From positions 1 through 64,000 of the forward strand of contig NZ_BCUA01000008.1 in NCBI RefSeq assembly GCF_001591045.1: a stretch of 64,000 nucleotides of DNA, given 5' to 3'. Source of the DNA: Sphingopyxis granuli NBRC 100800 (lineage in GTDB: Bacteria > Pseudomonadota > Alphaproteobacteria > Sphingomonadales > Sphingomonadaceae). Below the pieces are notes generated by a model that did not search any database, was not told the DNA's origin, and saw nothing but the letters and a program-made list of their open reading frames with translations. The translations under genes were made by a program, and so were the position numbers. Below are positions 19,525 to 28,481 of the stretch, one piece after another; the first letter of the stretch is position 1; every line of letters starts with the position of its first letter.

Positions 19525-20618
19525 CAATAATGATCCTCGAAACGGCCGATTTTGCAGGCATAGCCGTCCGGCGGCGGGGTCAGCCTGAAGCTCTCGGGAC
19601 TGCTGCCCTTCGGGTGTGAAGCGAGCGTCCGCAACGCCCACAGGTTGAACGCATCGGTGCCGATCTGCGGCCACATATGGCCGTGCGTCGAACTGCACGC
19701 GACATGCACCACGTTCGGCTGGCTGCTGAAATAGTTCGAGGCGGCCTGCGTGCTGGGACGGTAATCTGCGCAAAGGCCGATCGCTCCCCCGCAATCCCAG
19801 AGATCCTTCTCACCACCCCAGACGGTAATGACGATTTCCGGCCCCAGTCTCGCAGGCAGCGGATGCGGACCGACCCGGCCCTGAAAGACCTTTTTCGGAT
19901 CGGCCGCAACCGCTGCGCGGGCGTCGTTGAACGACAGGGAAGAGCCGTCGTCGTTCCCGACATACCATTCGCCCGAAATCGGCATCCCGCCCGCCCAGAA
20001 GTGCGAATCGAACAGCAGCGCGCGATTGGTCATCGTGCCGCCGGCCGAAATGCCGCCGATGTAATAGCGCTTTCGGTCCAGTTTCCATCGGGTCGCGACG
20101 CAGCCGACCATCGCCTTGAAGAAGCGGGCGTCGGGTCCGGCGTCCTGCCGCCATTTGTCGCCTTCCGGACCCGCGGCCCGTCCGTCGTTCCAGGGATTCC
20201 AGTTCCAGCCGTTGCTGCCCGGACCGTTGCAGGCCCCCGCTGCCAGGTCGGGGTCCTGTTCGGCGCATTGACGGACCGGCGCAATGACCATGAAACCCGC
20301 CTCGGCCAGCTTCGCGTTGTTGCCGCTCCGCAGGACATGGAGGTTCCAGTTGGCCGATTCCACCGTGCCCGACATCGGCACCCACACCGGCGCCGGCCTG
20401 TCCGTGTCGCCGACCGGCGGCACGACAATGAAGGCCCGCTTCTGGCCCTCGAACTCGAAATCCTTGTTCAGCCCCGCTTGCGGTTCGAATCCTTCGGGGC
20501 ACGCCGGCCGGTCATGCGCGGCCGCGGAGACCGGAGCGATCAGAAGGGTCAGGGCCAGCGCGGCGCCCGAACCGGATCGGCGCATCGCGCGACTCGCAGG
20601 AATCAAGACATTTCCCAT
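19524..20618 (-). CDS. Oxidized-PVA-hydrolase-like serine hydrolase
   Basis: A 364-residue secreted alpha/beta hydrolase. The start at 20618 has GGGAGTGG upstream, and a signal peptide ends near VSAAA-H. The nucleophile is Ser191 in GGISAGG. Asp272 in WGGEKDLWDCGG and His312 or His314 in STHGHMWP are the likely remaining triad members, with Trp274 two residues after the Asp. PHB-depolymerase/LpqC-like esterases share the fold, but the gene order hydrolase-PVADH-cytochrome c is that of the pva operon, where OPH cleaves the C-C bond of beta-diketones in oxidised PVA. First gene of a five-gene operon; a motif copy lies 28 bp upstream. Confidence 0.78.
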   Translation of the reverse strand: MGNVLIPASRAMRRSGSGAALALTLLIAPVSAAAHDRPACPEGFEPQAGLNKDFEFEGQKRAFIVVPPVGDTDRPAPVWVPMSGTVESANWNLHVLRSGNNAKLAEAGFMVIAPVRQCAEQDPDLAAGACNGPGSNGWNWNPWNDGRAAGPEGDKWRQDAGPDARFFKAMVGCVATRWKLDRKRYYIGGISAGGTMTNRALLFDSHFWAGGMPISGEWYVGNDDGSSLSFNDARAAVAADPKKVFQGRVGPHPLPARLGPEIVITVWGGEKDLWDCGGAIGLCADYRPSTQAASNYFSSQPNVVHVACSSTHGHMWPQIGTDAFNLWALRTLASHPKGSSPESFRLTPPPDGYACKIGRFEDHY

Positions 20619-20646
20619 GATCCACTCCCATATAGCCTCCCCCTTG

Positions 20647-20660
20647 CATACTGCGTTTCT
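20647..20660 (-). promoter_or_regulatory. Shared motif site 4 (AGAA-N7-ATG)
   Basis: On the minus strand AGAA-ACGCAGT-ATG preceded by ATATTG, 28 bp upstream of the oph-like start and pointing to it. Confidence 0.5.
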
Positions 20661-20727
20661 CAATATTGTCCAGCGCCGCGTTTAACGCTCTTATTTTTAC
20701 GTATCGCTGTCCGCATAATGAAATATA

Positions 20728-20741
20728 AGAAACTAAGGATG
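20728..20741 (+). promoter_or_regulatory. Shared motif site 5 (AGAA-N7-ATG)
   Basis: AGAA-ACTAAGG-ATG preceded by ATATA, about 95 bp upstream of the MFS start at 20836. Confidence 0.45.
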
Positions 20742-20792
20742 CAAAATCCTCCATAAAATTTTGATAATTCTCGGTTGGGTTATCATTTTTTG

Positions 20793-20806
20793 AGAATTTA
20801 TCCATG
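20793..20806 (+). promoter_or_regulatory. Shared motif site 6 (AGAA-N7-ATG)
   Basis: AGAA-TTTATCC-ATG preceded by TTTTTTG, 29 bp upstream of the MFS start and pointing to it. Confidence 0.45.
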
Positions 20807-20835
20807 TTCCCCTTGCATGCAGCGGTGAAGGCAAT

Positions 20836-22332
20836 ATGAACGGCGGGAAAGGAGGCGCCGACCTCCGCAGCGGGAGCGCACGCGCGATGACTTCAGCCAC
20901 AATGCATTCGCCCGCGGACTCGCAACGGCGGCTCGTGCTCTGGCTCCTCGTTGCCGCCTATACGCTCAATTTCGTCGATCGCACGATCGTCGCGGCCATC
21001 GGCCAGGCGATCAAGGACGACCTCAAGATCACCGATACCCAGCTCGGGCTTCTCGGCGGGCTCTATTTCGCGCTCCTCTATACGATCTTGGGGATTCCGC
21101 TGGCCCGGCTGGCCGAGCGCGCGTCGCGGGTCAAGATCATCTCGGCGGCGATCTTCATCTGGTCGGGCTTCACGGCGCTTTGCGGCATGGCCTCCAGCTA
21201 TGCCATGCTCGCGGCCTGCCGCTTCGGCGTCGGCGTCGGGGAGGCGGGGCTTTCGCCGCCCGCGCATTCGCTGATCAGCGATTATTATGAGCCCGAGAAG
21301 CGCGCGTCGGCCTTGTCCATCTATTCGCTGGGCGTTCCGATCGGCGTGATGATCGGCGCCGTCGGCGGCGGATGGCTGGCGCAGAATTATTCGTGGCGGG
21401 TGGCCTTCATCGTGCTCGGGCTGCCCGGCGTGCTGCTGGCCCTCGTCATCAAGTTCCTCGTGCGCGAACCCGTGCGCGGGGCAATGGAAGCCGAACCGTC
21501 CGGCCCGCTCAAGCCCTATGTGCTGCGCGAGGATGTTCTCGAAACGGGTCGCGTGGCCCGCGCGATGTTCAGAAACTGGACACTCTTCAACATGATGATG
21601 GGGATCACGCTGATCAGCTTCGCCGGCTATGGCGGCGGCGCCTTCGTGCAGCCCTATTGGAGCCGGACGTTCGGGCTCGACTATGCGCAGGTCGGATTGA
21701 TCACCGGCCTGATCGGCGGAGCCAGCCAGGGCGCGGGGGTCCTGCTGGGCGGGCTCGTCAGTGACCGGCTCGCGCGGCGCGGCGCGACCATATGGTATGG
21801 GTTGGTGCCCGCAATCGGCATCGCGCTGTCCTATCCGCTGATCGTGGCGATCTACACCGCCGACAGTTGGCAGGCGGCGGCGGCGTGGATGCTGTTCCCC
21901 GGCGCCCTATCCTATACCTATATGGGTCCGACCTACGGCGTGGTGCAGAACGCCTTTCCGCCGGAACGGCGCGCGACCGCGACGGCAGTGCTCTTCTTCG
22001 TGCTCAACCTGATCGCGCTCGGCTTCGGCCCCCCGCTGACCGGGTGGCTCATCGACCATCTGGGCGCCTTCCATCACGCCTATCCCGCAGTCGAGGGCAT
22101 CGTGCCGGCGCTCGTTCATCTATTCTCGATCGATGCGGGGGCGTTCCAGGCGGCATGTCCAGGCGGCGCTGGGCCGATAGCGGGAAGCGCCGCCGACCGT
22201 GCCTGCCGGGCTGCGGTCGAACTGGCCACCCGTCAGGGGGTGCTGATCGCTTATGCAGTCGGCCTGTGGGCGGCATTGCATTATCTGCTTGCCGCCCTCG
22301 GCCTCCGCCGCGGGATGCCACGCACAGATTGA
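20836..22332 (+). CDS. MFS transporter (spinster-like)
   Basis: A 498-residue major facilitator with about 12 membrane segments. The first begins LVLWLLVAAYTLNFVDRTIV, a pattern common to MFS carriers near aromatic and fatty acid catabolic genes. The loop 2-3 region (ARLAERASRVKI) and an extended C-terminal loop with several Cys residues are visible. A second in-frame ATG at 20887 could be the start. It is divergent from the oph-like operon and shares its motif-bearing upstream region, so uptake of a breakdown product is a reasonable guess. Substrate and direction are not known. Confidence 0.85.
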   Translation: MNGGKGGADLRSGSARAMTSATMHSPADSQRRLVLWLLVAAYTLNFVDRTIVAAIGQAIKDDLKITDTQLGLLGGLYFALLYTILGIPLARLAERASRVKIISAAIFIWSGFTALCGMASSYAMLAACRFGVGVGEAGLSPPAHSLISDYYEPEKRASALSIYSLGVPIGVMIGAVGGGWLAQNYSWRVAFIVLGLPGVLLALVIKFLVREPVRGAMEAEPSGPLKPYVLREDVLETGRVARAMFRNWTLFNMMMGITLISFAGYGGGAFVQPYWSRTFGLDYAQVGLITGLIGGASQGAGVLLGGLVSDRLARRGATIWYGLVPAIGIALSYPLIVAIYTADSWQAAAAWMLFPGALSYTYMGPTYGVVQNAFPPERRATATAVLFFVLNLIALGFGPPLTGWLIDHLGAFHHAYPAVEGIVPALVHLFSIDAGAFQAACPGGAGPIAGSAADRACRAAVELATRQGVLIAYAVGLWAALHYLLAALGLRRGMPRTD

Positions 22333-22556
22333 ACGCCATCCGCCACGACGTCGCACAGGACGCCCATGCAATCCGGCGGCGCGGCCTTTTCGGGCAGAAT
22401 CGCCGTATGGCCCCGCATCGCCAGCCAGGCTATGCGCCGCTCGCTCCCATAGCCCGCAGTCCATGAAGAGCAGCGAGGTCCGCGGGCGCCTGCCGAGAAA
22501 AGGCGCCGACCGCTGCTAGTTTCTCCCGATTGGCTCAGGACGCTGCCAGCGTCACA

Positions 22557-24065
22557 TCATGGGTCGCTGGCGATTTCAGACTCATCGGCCTGCTGCATTG
22601 CGATCTTGCGGAGATTTGCCTCATGGACCTCGCGATTGATGGGAAAGGCGATGATGGCGAGCAAGCCGCATATCTGCAGCGCCATGATCACCGCCGGCTC
22701 GGTCAGCGCCAGCATGGTCAGGACGTCGGCCGGCACCTCGCCTTGCTTCGCGCTTTCGGGAAAAGCGACGAAGGAGAGGATCAGCCCGGCGCCGAACACG
22801 CCGACCCCCGACATCGCCTTCAGGAGAAACGCGTTGGCCGAAAAGATCAGCCCGGCGGAATCGCGGCCCGTGCGCACTGCGGCATATTCGACCACGTCGG
22901 CGAACATCGACGAGCCCATCGTGCCCGCGCTGACCGCGATCGTCGTATTGATGAAACCCATCACGAACAGCGCGACATAGAGCATCTGGGTGCCGTTCTC
23001 CGGCGCGATGCCGAGCAGGCGGCTGAAATACATGATCGGGCTGCAGATGATCGCGGCGATCGACAGCATGATCGCCGCGCGCTTCTTGCCGAGCTTCGCC
23101 CCCAGCCACGGCGCGAAGAAGAGCGCCGTGACCAGCGCCGCGAAATAGCCTATCATCAGGCCTGAAATCTGGTCGCCGGTCAGTTCCCAGAAATAGATGC
23201 GGAAATAGGTCAGCGTCGCGGCAACGACACCCGCCGACGCCGAGGCGAAGAAGGTCCCCACCGCCAGCAGCAGGAACGGCTTGTTGACCAGCGTATCCCA
23301 TACTTCGCGCGCGCTCTGCGCCAGCACGAACGGACGCCGCGGCGGCGGCGGCGCGAAGCTCGGGATGTGCCGCGCGGTGCCGAGCGAGGAGATGACGATC
23401 GCGGCGAGCATGATGAGCGAGGCGACGAGACCGTAATCGGCATAGCCCTGCACGTTCAGCTGGCCGCCGGGATCGTCCGGGCCGGGGCGCAGGAAATAGC
23501 TGAAGGCGAGGATGTTGCTCCCCAGCCCGCCGACATAGCCGAAGAACCATCGCCAACTCATGAAGGCGGTGCGCTTGTCATAGTCGCGGACCAGATCGAC
23601 GACGAGCGCGCTCGACGGGATTTCGTAGACCGAAATGAAGACGCGGATCAGGATCGCGAGCCATGTCAGATACCAGAACAGGCCATCGGGCCCGAGTCCC
23701 TCCGGCGGGTTCCACAGAAAATAATAGCTGATCGCGATCGGCAGGGCCGCGCCCAGCATGAAGGGGTGCCGCCGCCCCCAGCGCGAGCGGACGCCGTCGC
23801 TCATCCGCCCGATGAACGGATCGGCCACCGCATCGACAACCAATGCAATCATGATCGCGAACCCGACGGTCGCGGCCGGCAGGCCGAGCGCCTGATTGTA
23901 GAAGATCATCAGCAATACGGTGAAGCCGGTGTCCTTGACCCCGAACGCAATCGATCCGATCCCATAGAAGATGCGGTCGACGACCGTCTTCTCCTTCGGT
24001 GCGGCGGGCATCGGTCCGGTGCCCTCCAAAGGCGCGGTTTCGCTCTCCATAGAGACGGTCGCCAT
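22557..24065 (-). CDS. MFS transporter of the GPH/MelB (MFS_2) type
   Basis: A 502-residue carrier resembling glycoside-pentoside-hexuronide:cation symporters. The first segment region is FYGIGSIAFGVKDTGFTVLL. The conserved loop ADPFIGRMSDGVRSRWGRRHPF identifies the family. The start at 24065 (MATVSMESE) follows AGGAGG at six bases; two earlier in-frame ATGs lie on or before that site. It probably imports a solute with a cation. A motif copy lies 36 bp upstream, linking it to the same putative regulon. Confidence 0.86.
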   Translation of the reverse strand: MATVSMESETAPLEGTGPMPAAPKEKTVVDRIFYGIGSIAFGVKDTGFTVLLMIFYNQALGLPAATVGFAIMIALVVDAVADPFIGRMSDGVRSRWGRRHPFMLGAALPIAISYYFLWNPPEGLGPDGLFWYLTWLAILIRVFISVYEIPSSALVVDLVRDYDKRTAFMSWRWFFGYVGGLGSNILAFSYFLRPGPDDPGGQLNVQGYADYGLVASLIMLAAIVISSLGTARHIPSFAPPPPRRPFVLAQSAREVWDTLVNKPFLLLAVGTFFASASAGVVAATLTYFRIYFWELTGDQISGLMIGYFAALVTALFFAPWLGAKLGKKRAAIMLSIAAIICSPIMYFSRLLGIAPENGTQMLYVALFVMGFINTTIAVSAGTMGSSMFADVVEYAAVRTGRDSAGLIFSANAFLLKAMSGVGVFGAGLILSFVAFPESAKQGEVPADVLTMLALTEPAVIMALQICGLLAIIAFPINREVHEANLRKIAMQQADESEIASDP

Positions 24066-24101
24066 ATGCATCCTCCTGCGGCGCCTCTCGTGAAGCGCTC
24101 C

Positions 24102-24115
24102 CATACTTATTTTCT
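24102..24115 (-). promoter_or_regulatory. Shared motif site 7 (AGAA-N7-ATG)
   Basis: On the minus strand AGAA-AATAAGT-ATG preceded by ATTTA, 36 bp upstream of the GPH-type transporter and pointing to it. It differs from site 1 at very few positions. Confidence 0.5.
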
Positions 24116-24157
24116 TAAATTGAAGCTACAGGAGCTTGCCGCCCACGTCAAACCGCT

Positions 24158-27100
24158 TTACCAGCTATCGATCCAGCGCAATCGCTTGCCGCTCTCCGGC
24201 ACGGTTGCGGCCGGCGCCGTCCTCAGCGCGGCCGCGATCCATTGCCTTGTGTCCGCCGGGTCGATCACATCGTCGATGCCATAATAGCCCGCCGTCGTGA
24301 GCGCCTTGCCGTGCTGATAGAGCTGCGCGACCATTTCCTCGAATTTCGCTTGGCGTGTCACAGGGTCCGCGATCGCATCCAGTTCCTTGCGATACCCCAG
24401 TCGCACCGCTCCCTCGAGGCCCATGCCGCCGAATTCGCCCGTCGGCCACGACACCGCGAACATCGACGCCTGATAACTGCCACCAGTCATCGCGATCGCC
24501 CCCAATCCATAGCTTTTGCGGAGCACGACCGACAGCAGGGGCACCGTCAGATTGGCGCCGATCAGGAACATCCGCGCCGCGTGCCGGACCAAACCCGTCT
24601 TCTCAACCTCTGGACCGACCATGATGCCGGGCGTGTCGCTCAGCGATACCACCGGCAGGCCGTGCGCCTCGCAAAGCTGAAGAAAGCGGGCGGCTTTGTC
24701 GGCGGCGTCGCTGTCGATCGCGCCCCCCAGGTGAGCGGGGTCGTTCGCGACGATGCCCACGGGCCTTCCTTCGATCCGCGCCAGTCCGACGATCATGGAA
24801 AGCCCGAAGCCGCGGCGCAATTCCATCCAGCTTTCCCGGTCGACGAGCGTCTCGATCAGAGCACGGATGTCATAGACGCGCAGCCGGTTCTCGGGAATCG
24901 CATGTCGCAGCGCGCGCTGATCTGCGCACGTCCAATCCGCCAGCCTCCCTTGAAAATAGCCAAGATAGCGCTTGGCGGCCGCGACCGCGGCCACCTCGTC
25001 GTCGACCAGGAGATCGACGACGCCGTTCGCGACATGGACCGCGACCGGCCCGACCTCTTCCGGCCGGAACACGCCGAGACCGCCGCCTTCGATCATCGCC
25101 GGACCGCCCATGCCGATCGTGGCATCGCGGGTGGCGATGACGACGTCGCTGCAGCCGAGGAAGGAGGCGTTGCCGGCAAAGCAGCGCCCCGCCGCCATGC
25201 CGACGATCGGCACCCGCCCGCTGAGCTTGGGCAGCCATTCGAAAGCGCGGATGAAGCCGCCGCCATCGGTATCGCCTGGCCGGCCGCCCCCACCCTCCGC
25301 GAACTGAACGAAGGGGATGCGCCAGCGGTCCGCGAGTTCGACCAGCCGGTCGGTCTTGATATGATTGCGCGCGCCCTGCGTGCCGGCGAAGACGGTATAG
25401 TCATAGGCCATCGTCGCGACCCGCGCATGCTCCTCGCCGAACAGGCCCGCGTTGACGGTGCCGATCCCCATCACCAACCCGTCCGCAGGGCTCTGTGCGA
25501 TCAGTTCCTCGGTGGTCGCGCGACGGCTCCGTCCGGCGATGGCGAGACCGCCATACTCGATGAAACTGTCGTCATCGAGCAGGGCGTCGATATTCTCGCG
25601 CGCCGTTCGGTGCCCCGTCTTGCGGCGCTTGGCCACCGCATCGGGGCGCGCGATGTCGAGCGTGCCGCGGCGCCGCGCCAACACCTCCGCCAGATCGGCC
25701 CGGATATGATCGGGATCGACGGCCGCCGCCTTGGCCGGGACAGCCTCGGCCGCATCCCCGGCTTCGGGTTCGATGAACAGGATCGGCTGTCCTTCGGCGA
25801 GCGTGTCGCCGACCGCCGCGACGAAAGAGACCACGATGCCGGCCGCTGGCGCGGCGACGCCGTGCTGCATTTTCATCGCCTCAACCACCGCGATTTCCTG
25901 GCCGGGGACGACGCTGTCGCCCGGCTTCACGGTGACGGCGACCAGCGCGCCGAGCATCGGCGCCGCTATCGCCACCATGCCTTCGGGTATTTCGGCGAGT
26001 GCGGTTACGGCGGGAATAGCTTCGCGGCCTTCTTCTCCGTCCGAAACCGGCAACGCGGCCTCGGCGGCGAGCAGCGCCGTCAGCCGCTCGTCGACGAGCT
26101 GCACATGGGCGCGTCCCGCCAGCACCTCGGGATCGGCGAGCAATGCTCGCAGGAACCCGATATTCGTCGGCACGCCGACAATCCCGAAGCGATCGAGGGC
26201 GCGGCGCGCCTTGGCCGCCGCAGCCGGAAAGCCGCCGTAGGGAACACTGACGATCAGTTTGGCGAGCAGGGAATCATAGCGCAGGCTGGTGCGATATCCC
26301 TCGCGTCCGAACGTATCGACGCGAACGCCACGCCCCCCCGGCTGCGCGAAGCGCACGATCGTTCCCGCGGCCGGACGCGCCCCATCGGCCGTCATCGTCT
26401 CCATGTTCACCCGCACCTGGAGCGCGCATCCGCGCGGCGCCGGCACGCTTGCCTGTTCGAGACCGAGGTCCGCGAGCGTCGCGCCATCGGAAATCGCGAG
26501 TTGCAGCCGGACGAGATCGAGGCCCGTAACCTCTTCGGTCACCGTATGCTCGACCTGAAGGCGGGGATTGACCTCGATGAACGCCCAGTCGTCGCCATCG
26601 GACGCAACGAGGAACTCGACGGTGGCGAGGCTGCGCAAGCGCGCTTCCGACGCCATGCGCACCGCCGCGTCGAGCAGCGCCGAACGCGTCGCGGGTGGCA
26701 GGGCGTCGGCGGGCGCCCATTCGACGATCTTCTGCCGCGCGCGCTGGAGCGAGCATTCGCGGTCCCACAAGTGAGCGACCGCACCGCTCCCGTCGCCCAC
26801 CACCTGCACTTCGATATGGCGCGCATGCGGAAGCAGCCGCTCGATATAAAGCGCGCCGCTGCCGAAACTGCTCTCGGCCTCGGCCGCGCAGCGTGCGAAG
26901 GCGGCGTCGAGGTCCTCCCGCCGTTCGACCGGCCGCATGCCCCGGCCGCCACCGCCTGCGATCGCCTTCAACATCACCGCCGCGCCGTTGCCGAGCCGGT
27001 CGAAGAAGGCTCGCGCTTCCTCGATCGTCACCGGTTCATCGGTCCCTTCGGGCAGCGCGGCGCCGCACAGGCGGGCATAGGCCCGCGAGCGCGCCTTGTC

Positions 27101-27436
27101 GCCAAACAGGTCCAGCGTTTCCGGTTCCGGTCCGACAAAGACGATGCCGGTCGCGGCGCACGCACGCGCGAAGCGTGCATTTTCAGACAGAAAGCCATAG
27201 CCGGGATGGATGGCGTCGGCGCCCGCTCGCTGTGCGGCCGCGATCAGTTCCTCGATCGACAGATAGGCCGCGGTTCCCGCACCGGCCAGCGGGATCGCTT
27301 CGTCAGCCTCACGGACGTGGAGCGAACCCGCATCGTCTTCCGCATGAACCGCTACCGTCGCGATCCCGGCTTCGGTCGCGGAGCGCATGATACGGACGGC
27401 AATCTCGCCGCGGTTGGCAACCAGCAGTTTCTTCAT
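24158..27436 (-). CDS. Single-chain biotin-dependent acyl-CoA carboxylase
   Basis: A 1092-residue multidomain enzyme. The N-terminal biotin carboxylase (residues 1 to about 445) begins KKLLVANRGEIAVRIMR and has the ATP-grasp KAIAGGGGRGM. A biotin carrier domain follows, with biotinyl Lys522 in VVEAMKMQHGV. The rest is a carboxyltransferase pair with RENIDALLDDDSFIEYGGLA at its start. Domain order BC-BCCP-CT in one chain matches the long-chain acyl-CoA carboxylase (LCC) type rather than the usual separate alpha and beta subunits. It would add CO2 to the alpha carbon of an acyl-CoA. It is the last gene of the catabolic block; the acyl substrate is unknown. Confidence 0.88.
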   Translation of the reverse strand: MKKLLVANRGEIAVRIMRSATEAGIATVAVHAEDDAGSLHVREADEAIPLAGAGTAAYLSIEELIAAAQRAGADAIHPGYGFLSENARFARACAATGIVFVGPEPETLDLFGDKARSRAYARLCGAALPEGTDEPVTIEEARAFFDRLGNGAAVMLKAIAGGGGRGMRPVERREDLDAAFARCAAEAESSFGSGALYIERLLPHARHIEVQVVGDGSGAVAHLWDRECSLQRARQKIVEWAPADALPPATRSALLDAAVRMASEARLRSLATVEFLVASDGDDWAFIEVNPRLQVEHTVTEEVTGLDLVRLQLAISDGATLADLGLEQASVPAPRGCALQVRVNMETMTADGARPAAGTIVRFAQPGGRGVRVDTFGREGYRTSLRYDSLLAKLIVSVPYGGFPAAAAKARRALDRFGIVGVPTNIGFLRALLADPEVLAGRAHVQLVDERLTALLAAEAALPVSDGEEGREAIPAVTALAEIPEGMVAIAAPMLGALVAVTVKPGDSVVPGQEIAVVEAMKMQHGVAAPAAGIVVSFVAAVGDTLAEGQPILFIEPEAGDAAEAVPAKAAAVDPDHIRADLAEVLARRRGTLDIARPDAVAKRRKTGHRTARENIDALLDDDSFIEYGGLAIAGRSRRATTEELIAQSPADGLVMGIGTVNAGLFGEEHARVATMAYDYTVFAGTQGARNHIKTDRLVELADRWRIPFVQFAEGGGGRPGDTDGGGFIRAFEWLPKLSGRVPIVGMAAGRCFAGNASFLGCSDVVIATRDATIGMGGPAMIEGGGLGVFRPEEVGPVAVHVANGVVDLLVDDEVAAVAAAKRYLGYFQGRLADWTCADQRALRHAIPENRLRVYDIRALIETLVDRESWMELRRGFGLSMIVGLARIEGRPVGIVANDPAHLGGAIDSDAADKAARFLQLCEAHGLPVVSLSDTPGIMVGPEVEKTGLVRHAARMFLIGANLTVPLLSVVLRKSYGLGAIAMTGGSYQASMFAVSWPTGEFGGMGLEGAVRLGYRKELDAIADPVTRQAKFEEMVAQLYQHGKALTTAGYYGIDDVIDPADTRQWIAAALRTAPAATVPESGKRLRWIDSW

Positions 27437-28226
27437 CGCGTTTCCGCCCCTCCCGGCAGCATCTCCATCCCTCTTCTCATACAGGTGCGGCCGTTCATCC
27501 TGTCGCCGGGGCTACGAAATCGCTGGAAACGGTCATATCCTTTGCGACCGGAAACTCGGCCGGACAGGCATCGATCGATTTCTCCGCCGGGCCGCACCGC
27601 GGCGGCTTCCCGCGGGGCGCGGCATTGTGCGGGTCCCGTTGATCCTCGCGTATTTCAGAATCGGGAGACACAGGCATGGACCCTCCCAATTTATGAGAAT
27701 TATAGTATGCCTGCGATAATACCGGAATCATGTCAATAGGTTGACGTTCGATCGGCGCCTGCGGCCTGGTTAAGCGCGGAATCCCGATGATCGACGCGGA
27801 AGCGCGACTGCGCGACCCGATCGCCGTCGGTCTCTGCGGTACTCGGCCCGCATCCTGCTGGTCGGTTTGCCATGACTGCTGCGAACCGCGATAGCAAGTT
27901 CGGGACATGTCATCGCCGGACGCCGTGTCAGCATGATCCATTCGCCGCCATGCGAGCCTGAATGAGCCGCAACGAGCCCGCGCCGATGCCGTCCCATATG
28001 ACGGCATCTCCCGGTTGCGATCCACACTAGCAACCGGGGAGCGCGGCTTGCGTTGGATGGTCATGCAGACCGATATTTCGCGAACATGACGCCGCGCTGG
28101 TCCTCGACACCGTGGGGTGTTCGCCGCGGTCAGAGCGCGGGCAATGACGCACGCGATGCCGCGGACGCCGCAGGGGCGGCGCGCATCCCCCTCATCCCCG
28201 GACTCATGCGGGGGGTCGGTTAGGCC
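27437..28226. other. Gene-poor region, 790 bp
   Basis: No reading frame here looks coding by composition or similarity. It contains one shared-motif copy at 27696-27709. The segment 27900-28220 is GC-rich and may be decayed coding DNA next to the mgtC remnant, but I recognise nothing in it. Confidence 0.5.
27696..27709 (+). promoter_or_regulatory. Shared motif site 8 (AGAA-N7-ATG)
   Basis: AGAA-TTATAGT-ATG preceded by TTATG, about 260 bp upstream of the carboxylase but pointing away from it. This is the only copy without a gene in front of it. Confidence 0.4.
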
Positions 28227-28455
28227 ATGGACATGCTCAGCCCCGATCTCCTCTGACCGATCGCCGGTGCCGTCGTCGCCGGTGCGGTGATCGGGGGCGA
28301 GCGCGAATATCGCGCGAGCCCGGCCGGACTGCGCACGCATATCCCCGTCGCGCTGTCGTGACGGCTTCGAGGAAGAGAAAGCCGAAGCCCTCGTCGCCGC
28401 GATCCGCGGGGACGCGGGCATCACCGGTTTCGACATCCACCCCCAGCAAGCTTGA
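28227..28455 (+). pseudogene. MgtC/SapB family remnant
   Basis: Reading from ATG 28227 gives MDMLSPDLL-stop, then PIAGAVVAGAVIGGEREY and RASPAGLRTHIPVALS-stop. The block GEREYRASPAGLRTHI is the signature of MgtC-family inner-membrane proteins. One base later the frame shifts and the next 31 codons (DGFEEEKAEALVAAIRG...) look like the C-terminal end of the same family. A full MgtC has about 220 residues, so the middle, over 100 codons, is deleted and two stops disrupt the rest. It sits at the edge of the catabolic block. Confidence 0.7.
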
Positions 28456-28481
28456 CGCACGACGGCGACGCCACACGCTCG

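Larger units (their letters stand above)
20619..20835. promoter_or_regulatory. Divergent promoter region, oph-like operon / MFS gene
   Basis: A clearly AT-rich stretch in GC-rich DNA, with runs such as TCATTTTTTGAG. It contains three motif copies, one pointing at the operon and two at the MFS gene. It is the densest regulatory spot in the window. A short reading frame of 97 codons across it on the minus strand has no gene-like features. Confidence 0.65.

Noticed and set aside
20512-20805. A 97-codon frame in the oph/MFS divergent region
   Set aside because: It spans AT-rich regulatory DNA and the start of the oph-like gene in another frame, and has no recognisable domain.
27495-28460. A 321-codon minus-strand frame over the gene-poor region
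   Set aside because: It crosses the mgtC remnant antisense and has no domain or codon pattern of a real gene.
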